DNA of 64,000 nt from Spirulina major PCC 6313 (GCF_001890765.1 NZ_KV878783.1:2130695-2194694), one strand, 5' to 3'; counted from the stretch's first letter, positions 51,487-61,685 are shown. A program made the numbers and translations. Notes: generated by a model not told the origin, from the letters alone.

Positions 51487-54400
51487 AACTTACGGAACAA
51501 CAGGCCCAAGCGGCCCAGCATCCCGGCAGCGTCGCGGTGACGGCGGGAGCGGGGACGGGCAAAACCCATATGCTCGCTGAACGGTATTTATATTTTCTCA
51601 ACCAAGGCTATTCACCGCTGAATATTGTGGCTGTGACCTTTACGGACAAGGCCGCCCAGGAATTGCGATCGCGCATTCGTCGCACCATCACTGCCCAAAT
51701 GGGCGATCGCCCCGACACCCGCGCCGAACTCGAAGCCGCCCCGATTAGCACCCTCCACGCCCTCGCCCAACAAATCTGTCGCGACCATCCCGAAGCCGCC
51801 CAAGTCCCCCCTGATTTCATCGTCCAAGATACGCTCCTCGGCCCAGTGTGGCAGGCTAGGGCGTTGATCGATGCGATCGCCCCATTGCCCAGCCCCCTCC
51901 CGCTGCCGTTTTCCCGACTGTGTAACCTGTTTGAGGCATTGCTCAAAAATCCGAGCACCGCCATGGCCGCCCTAGAATGCGATCGCGCCGCCTGGTTACC
52001 GATCCTTGCACCTCTGCGCCAAGACCAGTTAACGGCATTAATCACATCGGATGAATGGATAGCGGCGAAAGACGTATTAACCACCTATGCGGCTCCCGGT
52101 GATAAGTTAGACCTGCATCGGTTGACGGCTCTAGAAGCGATCGCAGACTTAGAACAGGGGCGCAATCTTAAAGGAGCGATCGCCGCACTTCAAGACCTCA
52201 AAATCAACGTCGGCAGTGCGAAAGAATGGGGCGATAAAGTCATCCTTAATGATGTCAAAACCGCCATTAAAACCCTACGATCCCTAGCCCAATCTAACGC
52301 CGAAATCATCACCCTTGAACCCAACGCCATTGATGACCAAACTGATGCACTACTTCCCGCCCTGCGCGAGGCTTTTCTCACCGTTTACGAGACGATTCGC
52401 CGGGGGAAAACAGAACAGCGCGTTCTTGATTTTAATGATTTAGAAATCCATGCCCTCCAAGCCTTAGAAAATCCCGAAGTCCAAGCCCATTATGCCCAGC
52501 GGTGGACGGTGTTTTTAATTGATGAATTTCAAGACACTAGCCTCATCCAAGGGCAATTTTTAGAACGGTTAACCACGGGGGCAATCGTGACGATTGTGGG
52601 GGATGTGAAACAGTCGATCTATGGGTTTCGGGGGGCAGCGGTGCAGGTGTTTCAAACGTGGCAGCAACGCATCCATGGGCGCGATCGCCCGGTGGAATTA
52701 AGCGTCAGTTTTCGCACCCATACCACCCTGTTAACGCAGATTAACCAAGTTTTCGCGCCCCTCCTTGATACGTTACATCAACCCCTCACCGCCCATCGTT
52801 GCGCCCCCCTCAACCCCACGCCCCGTATCGAACTCTACACTGTCCAACCCACCGAAGCCCAAACAAAAGATCCCGCGCTGGATACGACGGTTGAGGCGTG
52901 CCGCCGGGTGGAAGCGGATAAAATTGCGGATTTGATTGCAGAGATGCTCGATCAATCCTGCATCCATGACCCGGAAAGCGGTGAGGTGCGGCGGATTCGG
53001 CCGGGGGATGTGGCGGTGTTAGCGCGATCGTGGCAGTCGTTGGATCTGCCCGCAGCGGCGATCGCATCCCGTGGGATTCCCGTGGTGCAAGGGGGAGACG
53101 GCAAACTGCTCGAAACCCCAGAGGCGCGGGATGGTTGGGCGATGTTGCAGACCTTGGCGGATGGGACGGATAATCTCGCCCTGGCGACGGTGTTGCGGAG
53201 TCCCTTTTTTGCGGTGAGCGATCGCACCCTTTACCACTTCGCCCAATCTCTCCCCGCAAAAACCACCTGGTGGCAACATCTCGCCCACAGCACCGATCCT
53301 CCGTTAATCCATGCCTATCACTGTTTACAGCAGTTGAAAGCAGAGCGACGCACGGAACCCCCGACGCGGCTACTGCAATTGAGCGATCGCCTCACGGGTT
53401 ACACTGCCGTGATCGCGAACCTGCCCAACGCGGCCCGACGGCTGGCGGATTGGCGCGGGTTTGGGGAATTGGTGCGATCGCTCGAATCCGGCCATGGGGA
53501 TGCGATCGCCGTGGTGCGCCATCTCAAAGCGATCGCCGCCATCGATGATCTCAAAGTTCCCCGCCCCGCCCTCGCCGCTGACAATGCCGTCACCCTCACC
53601 ACGATCCACAGCGCGAAGGGCTTAGAGTGGCCCGTGGTGTGCGTTATTGACCTATCCCGCCAATCGAAAACCGATCACACCCGATTTTATGTGGATGCCG
53701 ATCTTGGCCTCGGTCTCAAGCTCGACGATGAAACCGGAACCGCCCAAGCGTCGGCCCTCTATACTGTTTTGGAACATCGCCACAACCAACGCGCACAGGC
53801 CGAAGCCAAACGCCTCCTCTATGTTGCCCTCACCCGTGCTCGCGATCGCCTCATCCTCACCGCCGCCGAACCGAAAGGGCCCGCCCTCGATCTGTTAAAA
53901 CCCGGTTTAGAAACTTGCGTTGATGCGATCGCGATTCCCTTCGATCCGGCTCCCCTTAGCCACCCTGTTCCCATGGATGCGGTTGAGCCTGTCCCCGTTC
54001 CCCTGCCCACCCTGGCCACCGCCGGATTTTCTGACCTACCGATCACCGCTCTCACGGAGTACGCTCTCTGTCCGTTGCAGTTCAAATTTAACTATGTGGA
54101 TGGGCATCCGGGCTATTACCCAGAGGATGATCCATCGACCGGGGAAACCCGCGATCGCCCCTCCGGCCGAACCATTGGCAACATCACCCACACCGCCCTA
54201 GAACAGAACATCATCGACCTCGCCACCCTGCGCCGCTACTACCCAAACCAGCCAGAGTCAGCCCTCAAAGATGCGCTCAACTATGCCCAGCGATTCCGCA
54301 CCGCGCCGGAATTTGCAGCCTATCGTCAGGGCGATCGCGAAGTGCCGGTACAACTCGAACGCGAGGGAATTTTGTTCAATGGGTTTGTGGATCTTGTCGG

Positions 54401-54683
54401 CGCGGATTTTGTCCTGGATTTCAAAATCGATCGCACCCGCCAACCGCACCATCACCGCTTCCAACTCTGGGCCTACAGCCGCGCCACCCCAAAGCCCCAC
54501 GCCCACATCGCCTATCTCCGCCATGACCACCTCCACAGCTTCACCCCCCAAGATTTAGAGAATTTAGATCACGAGGCGCACGCCATGATTCAGCAATTGG
54601 CCCAGGGCAATTTCACCGCCACCCCAGAGCGCGATCGCTGCTCCCATTGTCCCTATGCCACGGGTTGCGAGAGTGCGATCTAG
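51483..54683 (+). CDS. addA: AddA-like UvrD-family helicase/nuclease
   Basis: 1066 residues. Helicase motifs: Walker A 'VTAGAGTGKTHMLAERYLYFL', Ia 'VAVTFTDKAAQELRSRIR', II 'FLIDEFQDTSLIQG', III 'IVGDVKQSIYGFRGA', IV 'SVSFRTHTTLL', V 'TIHSAKGLEWPVVCVID', VI 'LLYVALTRARDRLILT'. The C-terminal RecB-like nuclease has 'LTEYALCPLQFKFNYV', 'GNITHTALEQ' and 'LDFKIDRTRQ', ending in 'CSHCPYATGC'. It needs the upstream partner for full activity, as in AddAB. Preceded by GGAGA at 51472-51476. Confidence 0.88.
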   Translation: MKLTEQQAQAAQHPGSVAVTAGAGTGKTHMLAERYLYFLNQGYSPLNIVAVTFTDKAAQELRSRIRRTITAQMGDRPDTRAELEAAPISTLHALAQQICRDHPEAAQVPPDFIVQDTLLGPVWQARALIDAIAPLPSPLPLPFSRLCNLFEALLKNPSTAMAALECDRAAWLPILAPLRQDQLTALITSDEWIAAKDVLTTYAAPGDKLDLHRLTALEAIADLEQGRNLKGAIAALQDLKINVGSAKEWGDKVILNDVKTAIKTLRSLAQSNAEIITLEPNAIDDQTDALLPALREAFLTVYETIRRGKTEQRVLDFNDLEIHALQALENPEVQAHYAQRWTVFLIDEFQDTSLIQGQFLERLTTGAIVTIVGDVKQSIYGFRGAAVQVFQTWQQRIHGRDRPVELSVSFRTHTTLLTQINQVFAPLLDTLHQPLTAHRCAPLNPTPRIELYTVQPTEAQTKDPALDTTVEACRRVEADKIADLIAEMLDQSCIHDPESGEVRRIRPGDVAVLARSWQSLDLPAAAIASRGIPVVQGGDGKLLETPEARDGWAMLQTLADGTDNLALATVLRSPFFAVSDRTLYHFAQSLPAKTTWWQHLAHSTDPPLIHAYHCLQQLKAERRTEPPTRLLQLSDRLTGYTAVIANLPNAARRLADWRGFGELVRSLESGHGDAIAVVRHLKAIAAIDDLKVPRPALAADNAVTLTTIHSAKGLEWPVVCVIDLSRQSKTDHTRFYVDADLGLGLKLDDETGTAQASALYTVLEHRHNQRAQAEAKRLLYVALTRARDRLILTAAEPKGPALDLLKPGLETCVDAIAIPFDPAPLSHPVPMDAVEPVPVPLPTLATAGFSDLPITALTEYALCPLQFKFNYVDGHPGYYPEDDPSTGETRDRPSGRTIGNITHTALEQNIIDLATLRRYYPNQPESALKDALNYAQRFRTAPEFAAYRQGDREVPVQLEREGILFNGFVDLVGADFVLDFKIDRTRQPHHHRFQLWAYSRATPKPHAHIAYLRHDHLHSFTPQDLENLDHEAHAMIQQLAQGNFTATPERDRCSHCPYATGCESAI

Positions 54684-54715
54684 TCACATGACACAGTTAA
54701 AATCAGGCTTTATTG

Positions 54716-54824
54716 TAGTGGACTGTTTTAGCTAAAATAGTGCAATGAAATTTTGATGTTTTTTTGCATTGTAAAGAATTTCAGCGATTTTCTAATACAC
54801 AGCTTTAGCTGAAACAATCCACTA
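54716..54824. mobile_element. 109-bp MITE with 27-bp imperfect terminal inverted repeats and TA ends
   Basis: The left end TAGTGGACTGTTTTAGCTAA is mirrored by the right end (reverse complement TAGTGGATTGTTTCAGCTAA), 22 of 27 positions agreeing. The ends begin and finish with TA, as in IS630/Tc1-type insertions. The interior has further pairing (GCAATG with CATTG). No ORF. Confidence 0.75.
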
Positions 54825-54834
54825 GGCTGTGAGC

Positions 54835-54987
54835 ATGGCTCAAAAAGCATACCGCTATCGTTTCTATCCCACTACCGAACAGGAAACTCTGTTGCAGCCT
54901 GGTCGGTGGTTTGTGAGTCTGCTGTATCAATCCCCCACCATAGCGACGTTAGGAGCGTGGTGGTGGGAGAAGATCAATAAGACGTAG
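54835..54987 (+). pseudogene. Internally deleted tnpB (IS200/IS605-type) relic
   Basis: 50 codons: MAQKAYRYRFYPTTEQETLL is the typical TnpB N terminus, directly joined to 'GRWFVSLL', which normally lies well inside TnpB before the RuvC motifs, then unrelated residues to a stop. An internal deletion removed the region in between and the nuclease part is gone. It lies 10 bases right of the MITE. Confidence 0.75.
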
Positions 54988-55029
54988 AGGAAAAATGAGA
55001 TGCAGATCACGATTGACTTACAGCCAATG

Positions 55030-56880
55030 CTAATCCTGCCCCGGAATCGCGTAGCCCCTGGGGGTGATCAGCCAATCGGTGTAGCGGCGGGTGTTGCTGT
55101 TGCCGATTAGGACAGTGGTGAGCATGTCGATGGGGTGGGTGAGCATCTCATCAAGGGTGGTGAGGGTAATGGCCTCATCGGGGCGGTAGGCGGATTTGAC
55201 GAGGGCGACGGGGGTATCGGGGCGGCGATGGGCGAGGAAAATGTCGCGGGCAGTGACGATCTGCTGCTGGCGTTGGCGCGATCGCGGATTATACAACGCC
55301 GTCACAAAATCTCCGTGGGCAGCGGCTTCGAGACGTTTAACAATCACATCCCAAGGCGTGAGGAGGTCGCTCAAACTCACGGCACAAAAATCATGCATCA
55401 ACGGTGTGCCCACCCGGGCCGCTGCGGCCTGGAGGGCCGTGATGCCGGGGAACACCTGCACAGCGGGAGCTTTACCATCCCAACCTTGGGCGGCTAAGAC
55501 TTCCATCACTAACCCCGCCATCCCGTAAATTCCGCAATCCCCCGACGACACCACCGCCACACTCAGGCCCAGATTGGCCAGTTCAACGGCCCGCTCGGCC
55601 CGTTGGGTTTCTTGGGTAATCGGTAGGGCTTCCACCTGTTGACCGGGACGGCGGAGGGGCGCGATCAGGTCGAGGTAGAGGGAATAGCCGATCAGGACAT
55701 CGGCGGCGGTGATGGCCATTTGGGCGGCGGGGGTGATCTGACTGAGGGAACCGGGGCCCATGCCGACGAGGGCGATCGCACCGGTGCGGCCCGTGTATTC
55801 TGTGGCCGAGCGGGCGATCGCGATCGTCACGGCTCCTTCGCCCTCAGCTTTGATCACCTGTTTCGGGACGAGTAACTCAGCGGCTCCGCTGGCCTGGAGG
55901 GCGGCAGCCTCGGCAACGCTGGGAGTGCCGACGGTTTGGGCCACATAGTCCGAGGGGTTGGGAACAGCGATCGCGGCGAGGGTGGCGGCGGCAAAGGTAC
56001 GGAAGGGATAGTCACGGGCAGCGCAAAGATCGAGGAGCGCGGCTTCGTCCCCTTTGAGGTCGATACTGGCAATGCCAGCGATCGCAGCGGGCGCGAGGTT
56101 AAAGTCTTGGCACACTTGCGTTAATGCCGCTGTGATCACGGCCAAACTTGTGCCCCGTTCACACCCCATCCCCACCCAGAGGACGCGGGGATACCATTGC
56201 ACCGTGGGGGGTTCAGGCTGAGCCGGGTGGGGGCGATAGTCGATCCAAACCTGGGCGGCGGCGATGGGGTCTGGCGCGAAGGTCAGGGGATGATCGGGGG
56301 GGAGACTGTCGCGCCAACCGGTCGCGCCGCTGGTTTGGGTGACATGAACCACCGCCTGACGGGCGATCGCTGCACTCACCCCTGTCCAATCCCCCGCCCC
56401 CCGTCGCCAGCCCCAGGGTTTCCCCCACAGATCCACCGCTGGCATCTGTTGACCATGGGATGCGCCGGTGATGATCGGGGTCGCGCCCCAATAATGGGCG
56501 AGGGTTTGGGCGAGGCGATCGCCGCCGCCTTGGTGGCCACCGCAGAGACTGATCACAGTCTTACCCTGGGGATCAACCACGAGCACCGCCGGGTCGGTGG
56601 CTTTGTCGGTTAAGCATGGCGCAATGAGACGCACCACGGCCCCCGTGGCGAGGGCAAAAATCAGACCATCATAGTCCTGCCAAAGACCAGGGAGGCGATC
56701 GCGCAATCCAGCGCCGTAGGATTGCAGGGGAAATTCCGTCGCGAGGTGGGGCGGCACGAAGAGCGGCCAACCCTGTTCACGACAGAGGGGCAAGAGGGTT
56801 TGAATGGCAGCGGGCGTTGTGGCGATCGCCGCCAAGGATTGAGAAATCACAGTCATCGTCAGAAGGTGAACCGGAGCCAT
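55030..56880 (-). CDS. cobJ: CbiG-CobJ fusion (cobalt-precorrin hydrolase / precorrin-3B C17-methyltransferase)
   Basis: 616 residues. Residues about 10-340 are CbiG: 'WQDYDGLIFALATGAVVRLIAPCLTDKATDPAVLVVDPQGKTVISLCGGHQGGGDRLAQTLA' and 'VGMGCERGTSLAVITAAL'. Residues about 365-615 are the CobJ methyltransferase: 'LVGMGPGSLSQITPAAQMAITAADVLIGYSLYLDLI' (SAM site), 'VAVVSSGDCGIYGMAGLVMEVL' and 'VFPGITALQAAAARVG'. The two steps are consecutive in the corrin ring contraction, so fusion makes sense and occurs in other cyanobacteria. An ATG at 56856 is an alternative start. No cobalamin riboswitch was recognised in the short upstream gap. Confidence 0.9.
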   Translation of the reverse strand: MAPVHLLTMTVISQSLAAIATTPAAIQTLLPLCREQGWPLFVPPHLATEFPLQSYGAGLRDRLPGLWQDYDGLIFALATGAVVRLIAPCLTDKATDPAVLVVDPQGKTVISLCGGHQGGGDRLAQTLAHYWGATPIITGASHGQQMPAVDLWGKPWGWRRGAGDWTGVSAAIARQAVVHVTQTSGATGWRDSLPPDHPLTFAPDPIAAAQVWIDYRPHPAQPEPPTVQWYPRVLWVGMGCERGTSLAVITAALTQVCQDFNLAPAAIAGIASIDLKGDEAALLDLCAARDYPFRTFAAATLAAIAVPNPSDYVAQTVGTPSVAEAAALQASGAAELLVPKQVIKAEGEGAVTIAIARSATEYTGRTGAIALVGMGPGSLSQITPAAQMAITAADVLIGYSLYLDLIAPLRRPGQQVEALPITQETQRAERAVELANLGLSVAVVSSGDCGIYGMAGLVMEVLAAQGWDGKAPAVQVFPGITALQAAAARVGTPLMHDFCAVSLSDLLTPWDVIVKRLEAAAHGDFVTALYNPRSRQRQQQIVTARDIFLAHRRPDTPVALVKSAYRPDEAITLTTLDEMLTHPIDMLTTVLIGNSNTRRYTDWLITPRGYAIPGQD

Positions 56881-56900
56881 CAGACTCCCGGCGCGAAGGG

Positions 56901-58676
56901 TTAATCCACAGCCGCTGAATCCGCGTCTGCCCCCTCTAGTGAAGCATCAATTTGGGGATCATCTCCATCAACTTCTCGATTCTCCGGCAGCAGATCACCG
57001 CCTGACAACTCTGAACTATTGGAGGGTGACAGCGGCAGAGCGACCCTTTCTTGCGTATCACGGCCTTGGATTTGCACCTCAAATGCGATCGTCTCGGTGT
57101 TGTCCCGCAGCCGTTTGACATATTCTAAATACACTTGATATTCGATCGCTTTTTCCTGAGCCACGCCGTAGAACTGGCTGTCTTCAGGAACCGCTTCCAT
57201 CGAGACCACAGCTTGATCCCAAGCGCGTACCGCCTTATCCCAATTTTGATGAGTTTGGGCACTTTGACCGATCAAAACCGCCTCTTCTGCATCCCGCACC
57301 GCCGTATAAAAGGCGAGATCTGAATTCCCTTGCTGCTGGCGGGCGTATTCTTCGTAACCTTGATATTCAATGACCTTATCTTGGGCTTGAGCGTAGTTAG
57401 GGTCATTGACGGGAACCGCCCGCATCAACTCCACTGAGGTTTCCCAATGGTGGGCGATCGCATCCCAATCCGCCGCCGTTCTCGCCTTGGGAATCGCCTC
57501 CACCGCAGCATTAGCATGGTTCACCGCATTGCGGAACGCTTCTTTTTGGGCGTTGGCTTGGGTGGTGGCAACGATCGCCGTTGATGACGTGGGCGAGTTC
57601 GCCGTTTCAGCGAGTTGAGCCGTAGTATCCGGTGCTGAGTCCGAACCAAAACCAAAGAGAGCCGCTAAAGACCACCCTCCCAACGCCAACGGCACGAGGG
57701 ACATCAACACCGCTTCGGTAAAACGGGGGCTGCGACGCTTGCTGGAATTACGATCGAGACCATTCACCGTCGGAACCGGGAGGGATTTCCGGGCCGCGTT
57801 TTGGGGTGCTTTCGCGGCGGCGGAGGAATTTTCAGGGTAGAGGGGTGGTTCGAGTTCTTCGTCAATACTGCTGGGGAGGGGCGCGATCGCCTGCGGTGCC
57901 GCCGGAGCGGGAGCCGGTTCCGTCGCCGGAGCCCCAGCGGGCAGAGATGCGGGAGCCGCCCCAGCGGGGAGATTGAGCAGATCGGGAATCTGAATCACAT
58001 CGGCCTGTTGAGCGATCGCCTGGCGCATCCAAGTTTCAAACCGCTCATCCAGCAACCGTTGCCGCAAAGCCTCATCAAACTGCGCCGGAATATAGCGTTC
58101 CAAACGCACAATCACCACCCATTGATCCACCCGAAACGGCGGCGACACCTGGCCCGGCTGGCTAATCCGCAACATCTGCGCCAATTTTTGATGGAGATTA
58201 TGCAGTTCTAGGGGCCCCACGAGGCCATTGGTACGGGCTTCGGGGCCTTGGGAATAGCGGGTGGCCAGTTCTGCGAAATCCGCTTCCCCTTCCCGCAGCC
58301 GGAAATAGAGTTCCTGGATGATTTCGAGATTGTCGGTTTGAATCAAGGAAAACAAAACTTGGTCGTAGCGTTCCTGTTGATTGAGAAAATCCGCTTCAAC
58401 GAGATTCCCCCAAGCGGCGAGTTTGAATTTTTGCAGTTTCAACTGACGCGGGGCAATGCGGCGAATCTGCTCCGGGGCCACGTTGAAATATTGGGGGTTT
58501 TTCGCCAATGCCTCGCAGCATTGAGTCAATTCTGCGTCGCTGTAGTCTATCTCTGCGATCGCACGCTCAATGGTCAATTCTCGTAATAAATGGGGAAGAA
58601 CTTGCGGTGAAGTCAACAAGTTCACAACGTCTTCGGCACCCAAATTTTGTTGGCTTACGTTTAGAACTGCGCTCAT
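56901..58676 (-). CDS. PpiC-like (parvulin) domain protein with membrane anchor and C-terminal helical repeats
   Basis: 591 residues. No N-terminal signal. Residues 1-110 are helical; about 130-205 resemble a PpiC peptidyl-prolyl isomerase ('EADFAELATRYSQGPEARTNGLVGPLELHNLHQKLAQML.ISQPGQVSPPFRVDQWVVIVRLE'). A Pro/Ala-rich linker (245-310), a TM near 335 ('AVLMSLVPLALGGWSLAALFGF') and two to three repeats of about 65 residues follow ('DWDAIAHHWETSVELMRAVP....YAQAQDKVIEYQGY', 'NWDKAVRAWDQAVVSMEAVP....YGVAQEKAIEYQVY'). The isomerase part faces the cytosol by this topology, which is unusual for parvulins. Resembles cyanobacterial exporter-associated parvulins; role unknown. Confidence 0.75.
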   Translation of the reverse strand: MSAVLNVSQQNLGAEDVVNLLTSPQVLPHLLRELTIERAIAEIDYSDAELTQCCEALAKNPQYFNVAPEQIRRIAPRQLKLQKFKLAAWGNLVEADFLNQQERYDQVLFSLIQTDNLEIIQELYFRLREGEADFAELATRYSQGPEARTNGLVGPLELHNLHQKLAQMLRISQPGQVSPPFRVDQWVVIVRLERYIPAQFDEALRQRLLDERFETWMRQAIAQQADVIQIPDLLNLPAGAAPASLPAGAPATEPAPAPAAPQAIAPLPSSIDEELEPPLYPENSSAAAKAPQNAARKSLPVPTVNGLDRNSSKRRSPRFTEAVLMSLVPLALGGWSLAALFGFGSDSAPDTTAQLAETANSPTSSTAIVATTQANAQKEAFRNAVNHANAAVEAIPKARTAADWDAIAHHWETSVELMRAVPVNDPNYAQAQDKVIEYQGYEEYARQQQGNSDLAFYTAVRDAEEAVLIGQSAQTHQNWDKAVRAWDQAVVSMEAVPEDSQFYGVAQEKAIEYQVYLEYVKRLRDNTETIAFEVQIQGRDTQERVALPLSPSNSSELSGGDLLPENREVDGDDPQIDASLEGADADSAAVD

Positions 58677-58900
58677 GGTTCAGTGGCTGATTGATGGCGA
58701 ATCGGGACTCCTCCCTATTCTAGGCCCTTCCTTTCCAAAAATCGCCCCACAGATGGCGTAAGTTTAACGAATTATGAAGTGGTTTCAATTCGCCACTGAA
58801 TCATACAACACATCTCAATTCCGGTGAAATCTTTTAAAATAATGCAGCCCGATTCCTCATCACCTTAGTCATCCTCTGAATCGCTTCACCGCCCTCCCCT

Positions 58901-59770
58901 ATGAATCACCCCATCTATCGCACCCTCGAAGCGCGTCCCGATAACTATCAGGGCTGGTATCAACAGGCCCGCGCCCTCCATGATCAGCGCCGGTATCAAG
59001 ATGCGTTGTTTTGCTATGAAAAAGCCCTGGAACATAAGCCGGATGACTATTGGGGCTGGTATCGCAAGGGCACAATTCTCGAAGAATTGGGCGATTATGA
59101 AGACGCGATGCATTGTTATCAAGCGGCGGCCCAAGCCCGTTCGGATGACTATTGGGCGTGGTATAGCTTGGGCTATATTGCCCTCAAGGATTTGGAGAAT
59201 TATCCCCAGGCGGCCCATTATTTTGCCCAAGCGCGACGAACTAATCCCGATGACTATTGGAGTTGTTACCGTCAGGGGGAGGCGTTGCGGTTGGCGGGGC
59301 AATTGGATGAGGCGATCGCTTGTTTTGATGCGGCGTTGAACCTGCGACCCGATGACTATTGGACGGTGTATCGGCGGGGGGATGCCCTGCGCCAAAGTGG
59401 GGCCTATGAGGCTGCGTTTCAGGCCTATGGTGAGGCGTTACGCCTGCGACCCGATGACTATTGGGCCGTCTATCAGCAGGGGGATTTGTTGCGGTTAATG
59501 GGGCATCCCTACGCGGCGTTGTCGGTGTTTCGGCAGTTGTGGGCGATCGCCCCCGATGATGAGACGGTGTGGTATGCGATCGCCCTCTGTTACGGCATGA
59601 TCGGCGATGGCATCGGAGTCGTCCGGATGCTCGAACCCACGATCCAGCGCGACCCCCAGCATTACCTCCACAAAATCGAGCAAGACCCCGCCTTTGACCC
59701 CGTGCGTACCATCGCAGTGGTGCAGCATTTGGTTGATGTGTGCCAGGCGGAACTCGATAGCGGGGCTTAA
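58901..59770 (+). CDS. TPR protein with invariant PDDYW repeats
   Basis: 289 residues made of seven TPR units of about 34 residues. Five consecutive units contain the identical DDYW at the turn ('KPDDYWGWY', 'RSDDYWAWY', 'NPDDYWSCY', 'RPDDYWTVY', 'RPDDYWAVY'), and the DNA for these (GATGACTATTGG) is also identical. The first unit has 'RPDNYQGWY', the last 'APDDETVWY'. No signal peptide. Such uniformity suggests either a conserved binding ladder or recent homogenisation. Convergent with ndhD across a strong bidirectional terminator. Confidence 0.85.
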   Translation: MNHPIYRTLEARPDNYQGWYQQARALHDQRRYQDALFCYEKALEHKPDDYWGWYRKGTILEELGDYEDAMHCYQAAAQARSDDYWAWYSLGYIALKDLENYPQAAHYFAQARRTNPDDYWSCYRQGEALRLAGQLDEAIACFDAALNLRPDDYWTVYRRGDALRQSGAYEAAFQAYGEALRLRPDDYWAVYQQGDLLRLMGHPYAALSVFRQLWAIAPDDETVWYAIALCYGMIGDGIGVVRMLEPTIQRDPQHYLHKIEQDPAFDPVRTIAVVQHLVDVCQAELDSGA

Positions 59771-59791
59771 CGTTAAATGTTGAGCATCGAG

Positions 59792-59826
59792 CCGAAAAAA
59801 AGGGGCTTCACGCCCCTTTTTTTCGG
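59792..59826. terminator. Bidirectional terminator between the TPR gene and ndhD
   Basis: A perfect 15-bp stem (59792-59806 with 59812-59826, loop ttcac) with seven A in the left arm and seven T in the right arm, so it works on both strands for the convergent genes. Confidence 0.92.
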
Positions 59827-59860
59827 TCAATTCCCAGCAAGTCCTAGCCCATTGACCGGG

Positions 59861-61522
59861 TTAAGGATGGGGCAGAATCGTTGCTTCTGCGATCGCTGTC
59901 GCCCCGGCCTGCACCTGTTCATAGGTGGCCACCATCGCACCATTCACCGCTGTGGTGCTGGTGTCATAGATCGACGTGGCGAGTTTCGGATAGCAGCCGA
60001 TCGCAATAATCAACGCCAGAAAACTCACCGCAATCATCACTTCACGAGGGCGAGTATCCCCAAATACCGATTCACCGGGCAAGACACAATCCGTCCCGAA
60101 ACAGACCGCCGCTTGGTTTTCTGTGAAATCGCGGCGCAGTTCAGGGTCAGCAATATCGCAGGCGGGAATAATCTTCGAGCCGTAGAACGATCCGTAAAAT
60201 ACCTGGCGCACCATTGAGAGCAGATAGATCGGCGTGAGAATGACTCCCACCGCAGCCAAGAAAACAATCACCACCCGAAACGTCAAACTATAGGCCGGAC
60301 TGGTGGCAATGCCCAAGAAGACCGCCAACTCACTGACAAAGCCACTCATGCCAGGGAGAGCGAGGGAGGCGAGGGCCCCGGTGGTGTAGAGGGCGAAGAC
60401 CTTCGGCATTAACCGCCCAATGCCCCCCATGTCATCCATGGTCAGGGTGTGGGTGCGATCGTAGGTGACCCCCGTTAAGAAGAACAACACCGACGCAATC
60501 AAGCCGTGGGAAATCATCTGGAGCATCGCCCCACTCATCCCCAAATCCGTAAACGACGCTAACCCAATCAACACAAACCCCATATGGGACACCGACGAAT
60601 AGGCCAAGCGGCGTTTCATATTCATCTGGGCGAAGGAGGTCAACGCGCCATAGACAATATTCACCACCCCCAACGTCACCAACAGCGGCGCGAAATAAAT
60701 ATGGGCATCGGGTAACAGGCCCATATTGAACCGAATCAAGCCATAGGCCCCCATTTTCAACAGCACCCCAGCCAAGATCATCGACACCGGGGCTGAGGCT
60801 TCACCATGGGCATCGGGAAGCCAGGTATGGAAGGGGAAGGCGGCTAACTTCACCCCAAAGGCAACGAGCAAGCCTAGATAGAGGGGAATTTCCAAGGTGA
60901 GGGGAATTTCTTTCAAGCCGAGATCCACCAAATCAAAACTCAGCGGCCCACCACCATAGAGCGCCAAGGCCAAACCTGCCACGAGGATAAAGATCGAGGC
61001 CAAGGCGGTATAGAGTAAAAATTTCATGGCAGCATACTGCCGTTTGGGCCCGCCCCAAATGCAGACGAGCAAGTACACCGGCACTAATTCTAGTTCCCAC
61101 ATGATGAAGAACAAAATGAGGTCTTGGGCGACAAAGACCCCAATTTGGGCGGCATAGAGCACCAACATTAGGAAATAGAAAAGGCGGGGTTTGCGGTCTA
61201 CTTGCCAGGCGGAGAGCAGGGCAAGAGTGCTGACAAATCCGGCTAAGAGGACGAGGGGAACGGAAATGCCATCGACGGATACTGTCCAATGAATACCGAG
61301 GGGGGTAATCCAGTTAAAGGTTTCAACGATTTGGAAACCGGATTGGGCGGGATCGTAATGTTGCCAAAACACTTGGCACATGAGGGCGAAATCAATGAGA
61401 GCAACGCTCAGAGCATACCAGCGGAGGGTTTTGCCGTCCTTGTCTGGGATGATGGGAACGAGGAGTGCCGCCACGAAGGGTAGGGCGAGAATGGTGGTGA
61501 GCCACGGAAATGATTCAGTCAT
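59861..61522 (-). CDS. ndhD: NAD(P)H-quinone oxidoreductase subunit 4 (NdhD1-type)
   Basis: 553 residues with about 14 membrane helices. Mrp-antiporter-like core: '[35 protein letters not shown]' (proton-path Glu), '[43 protein letters not shown]' (Lys and the HTWLPDAH signature) and '[14 protein letters not shown]'. It has a loop with three Cys near 470-500 ('[11 protein letters not shown]', '[11 protein letters not shown]') before the last helices, which I remember from many cyanobacterial NdhD1 proteins. The subunit pumps protons in thylakoid NDH-1 used for respiration and cyclic electron flow. No other ndh gene is adjacent. Confidence 0.93.
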   Translation of the reverse strand: MTESFPWLTTILALPFVAALLVPIIPDKDGKTLRWYALSVALIDFALMCQVFWQHYDPAQSGFQIVETFNWITPLGIHWTVSVDGISVPLVLLAGFVSTLALLSAWQVDRKPRLFYFLMLVLYAAQIGVFVAQDLILFFIMWELELVPVYLLVCIWGGPKRQYAAMKFLLYTALASIFILVAGLALALYGGGPLSFDLVDLGLKEIPLTLEIPLYLGLLVAFGVKLAAFPFHTWLPDAHGEASAPVSMILAGVLLKMGAYGLIRFNMGLLPDAHIYFAPLLVTLGVVNIVYGALTSFAQMNMKRRLAYSSVSHMGFVLIGLASFTDLGMSGAMLQMISHGLIASVLFFLTGVTYDRTHTLTMDDMGGIGRLMPKVFALYTTGALASLALPGMSGFVSELAVFLGIATSPAYSLTFRVVIVFLAAVGVILTPIYLLSMVRQVFYGSFYGSKIIPACDIADPELRRDFTENQAAVCFGTDCVLPGESVFGDTRPREVMIAVSFLALIIAIGCYPKLATSIYDTSTTAVNGAMVATYEQVQAGATAIAEATILPHP

Positions 61523-61685
61523 TCAGGATTCAAGGTGAGGGTTCAACGCGGAGTGATGCGCTACAGAAACAGGTTCATTCTCCCATTAATTGTCCTGATT
61601 TTTTAATATTTCTTAAGGTTGTGTGATGATCTTTCGTTATGGTTCACATAAATTCAACAAACAATAACATCAACGGGATGGTGTG

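Noticed and set aside
60040-60250. Cys-containing loop of NdhD as a novel metal site.
   Set aside because: I remember the same CDI / VCFGT.C pattern from many cyanobacterial NdhD1 proteins, so it is a family feature rather than a local novelty.
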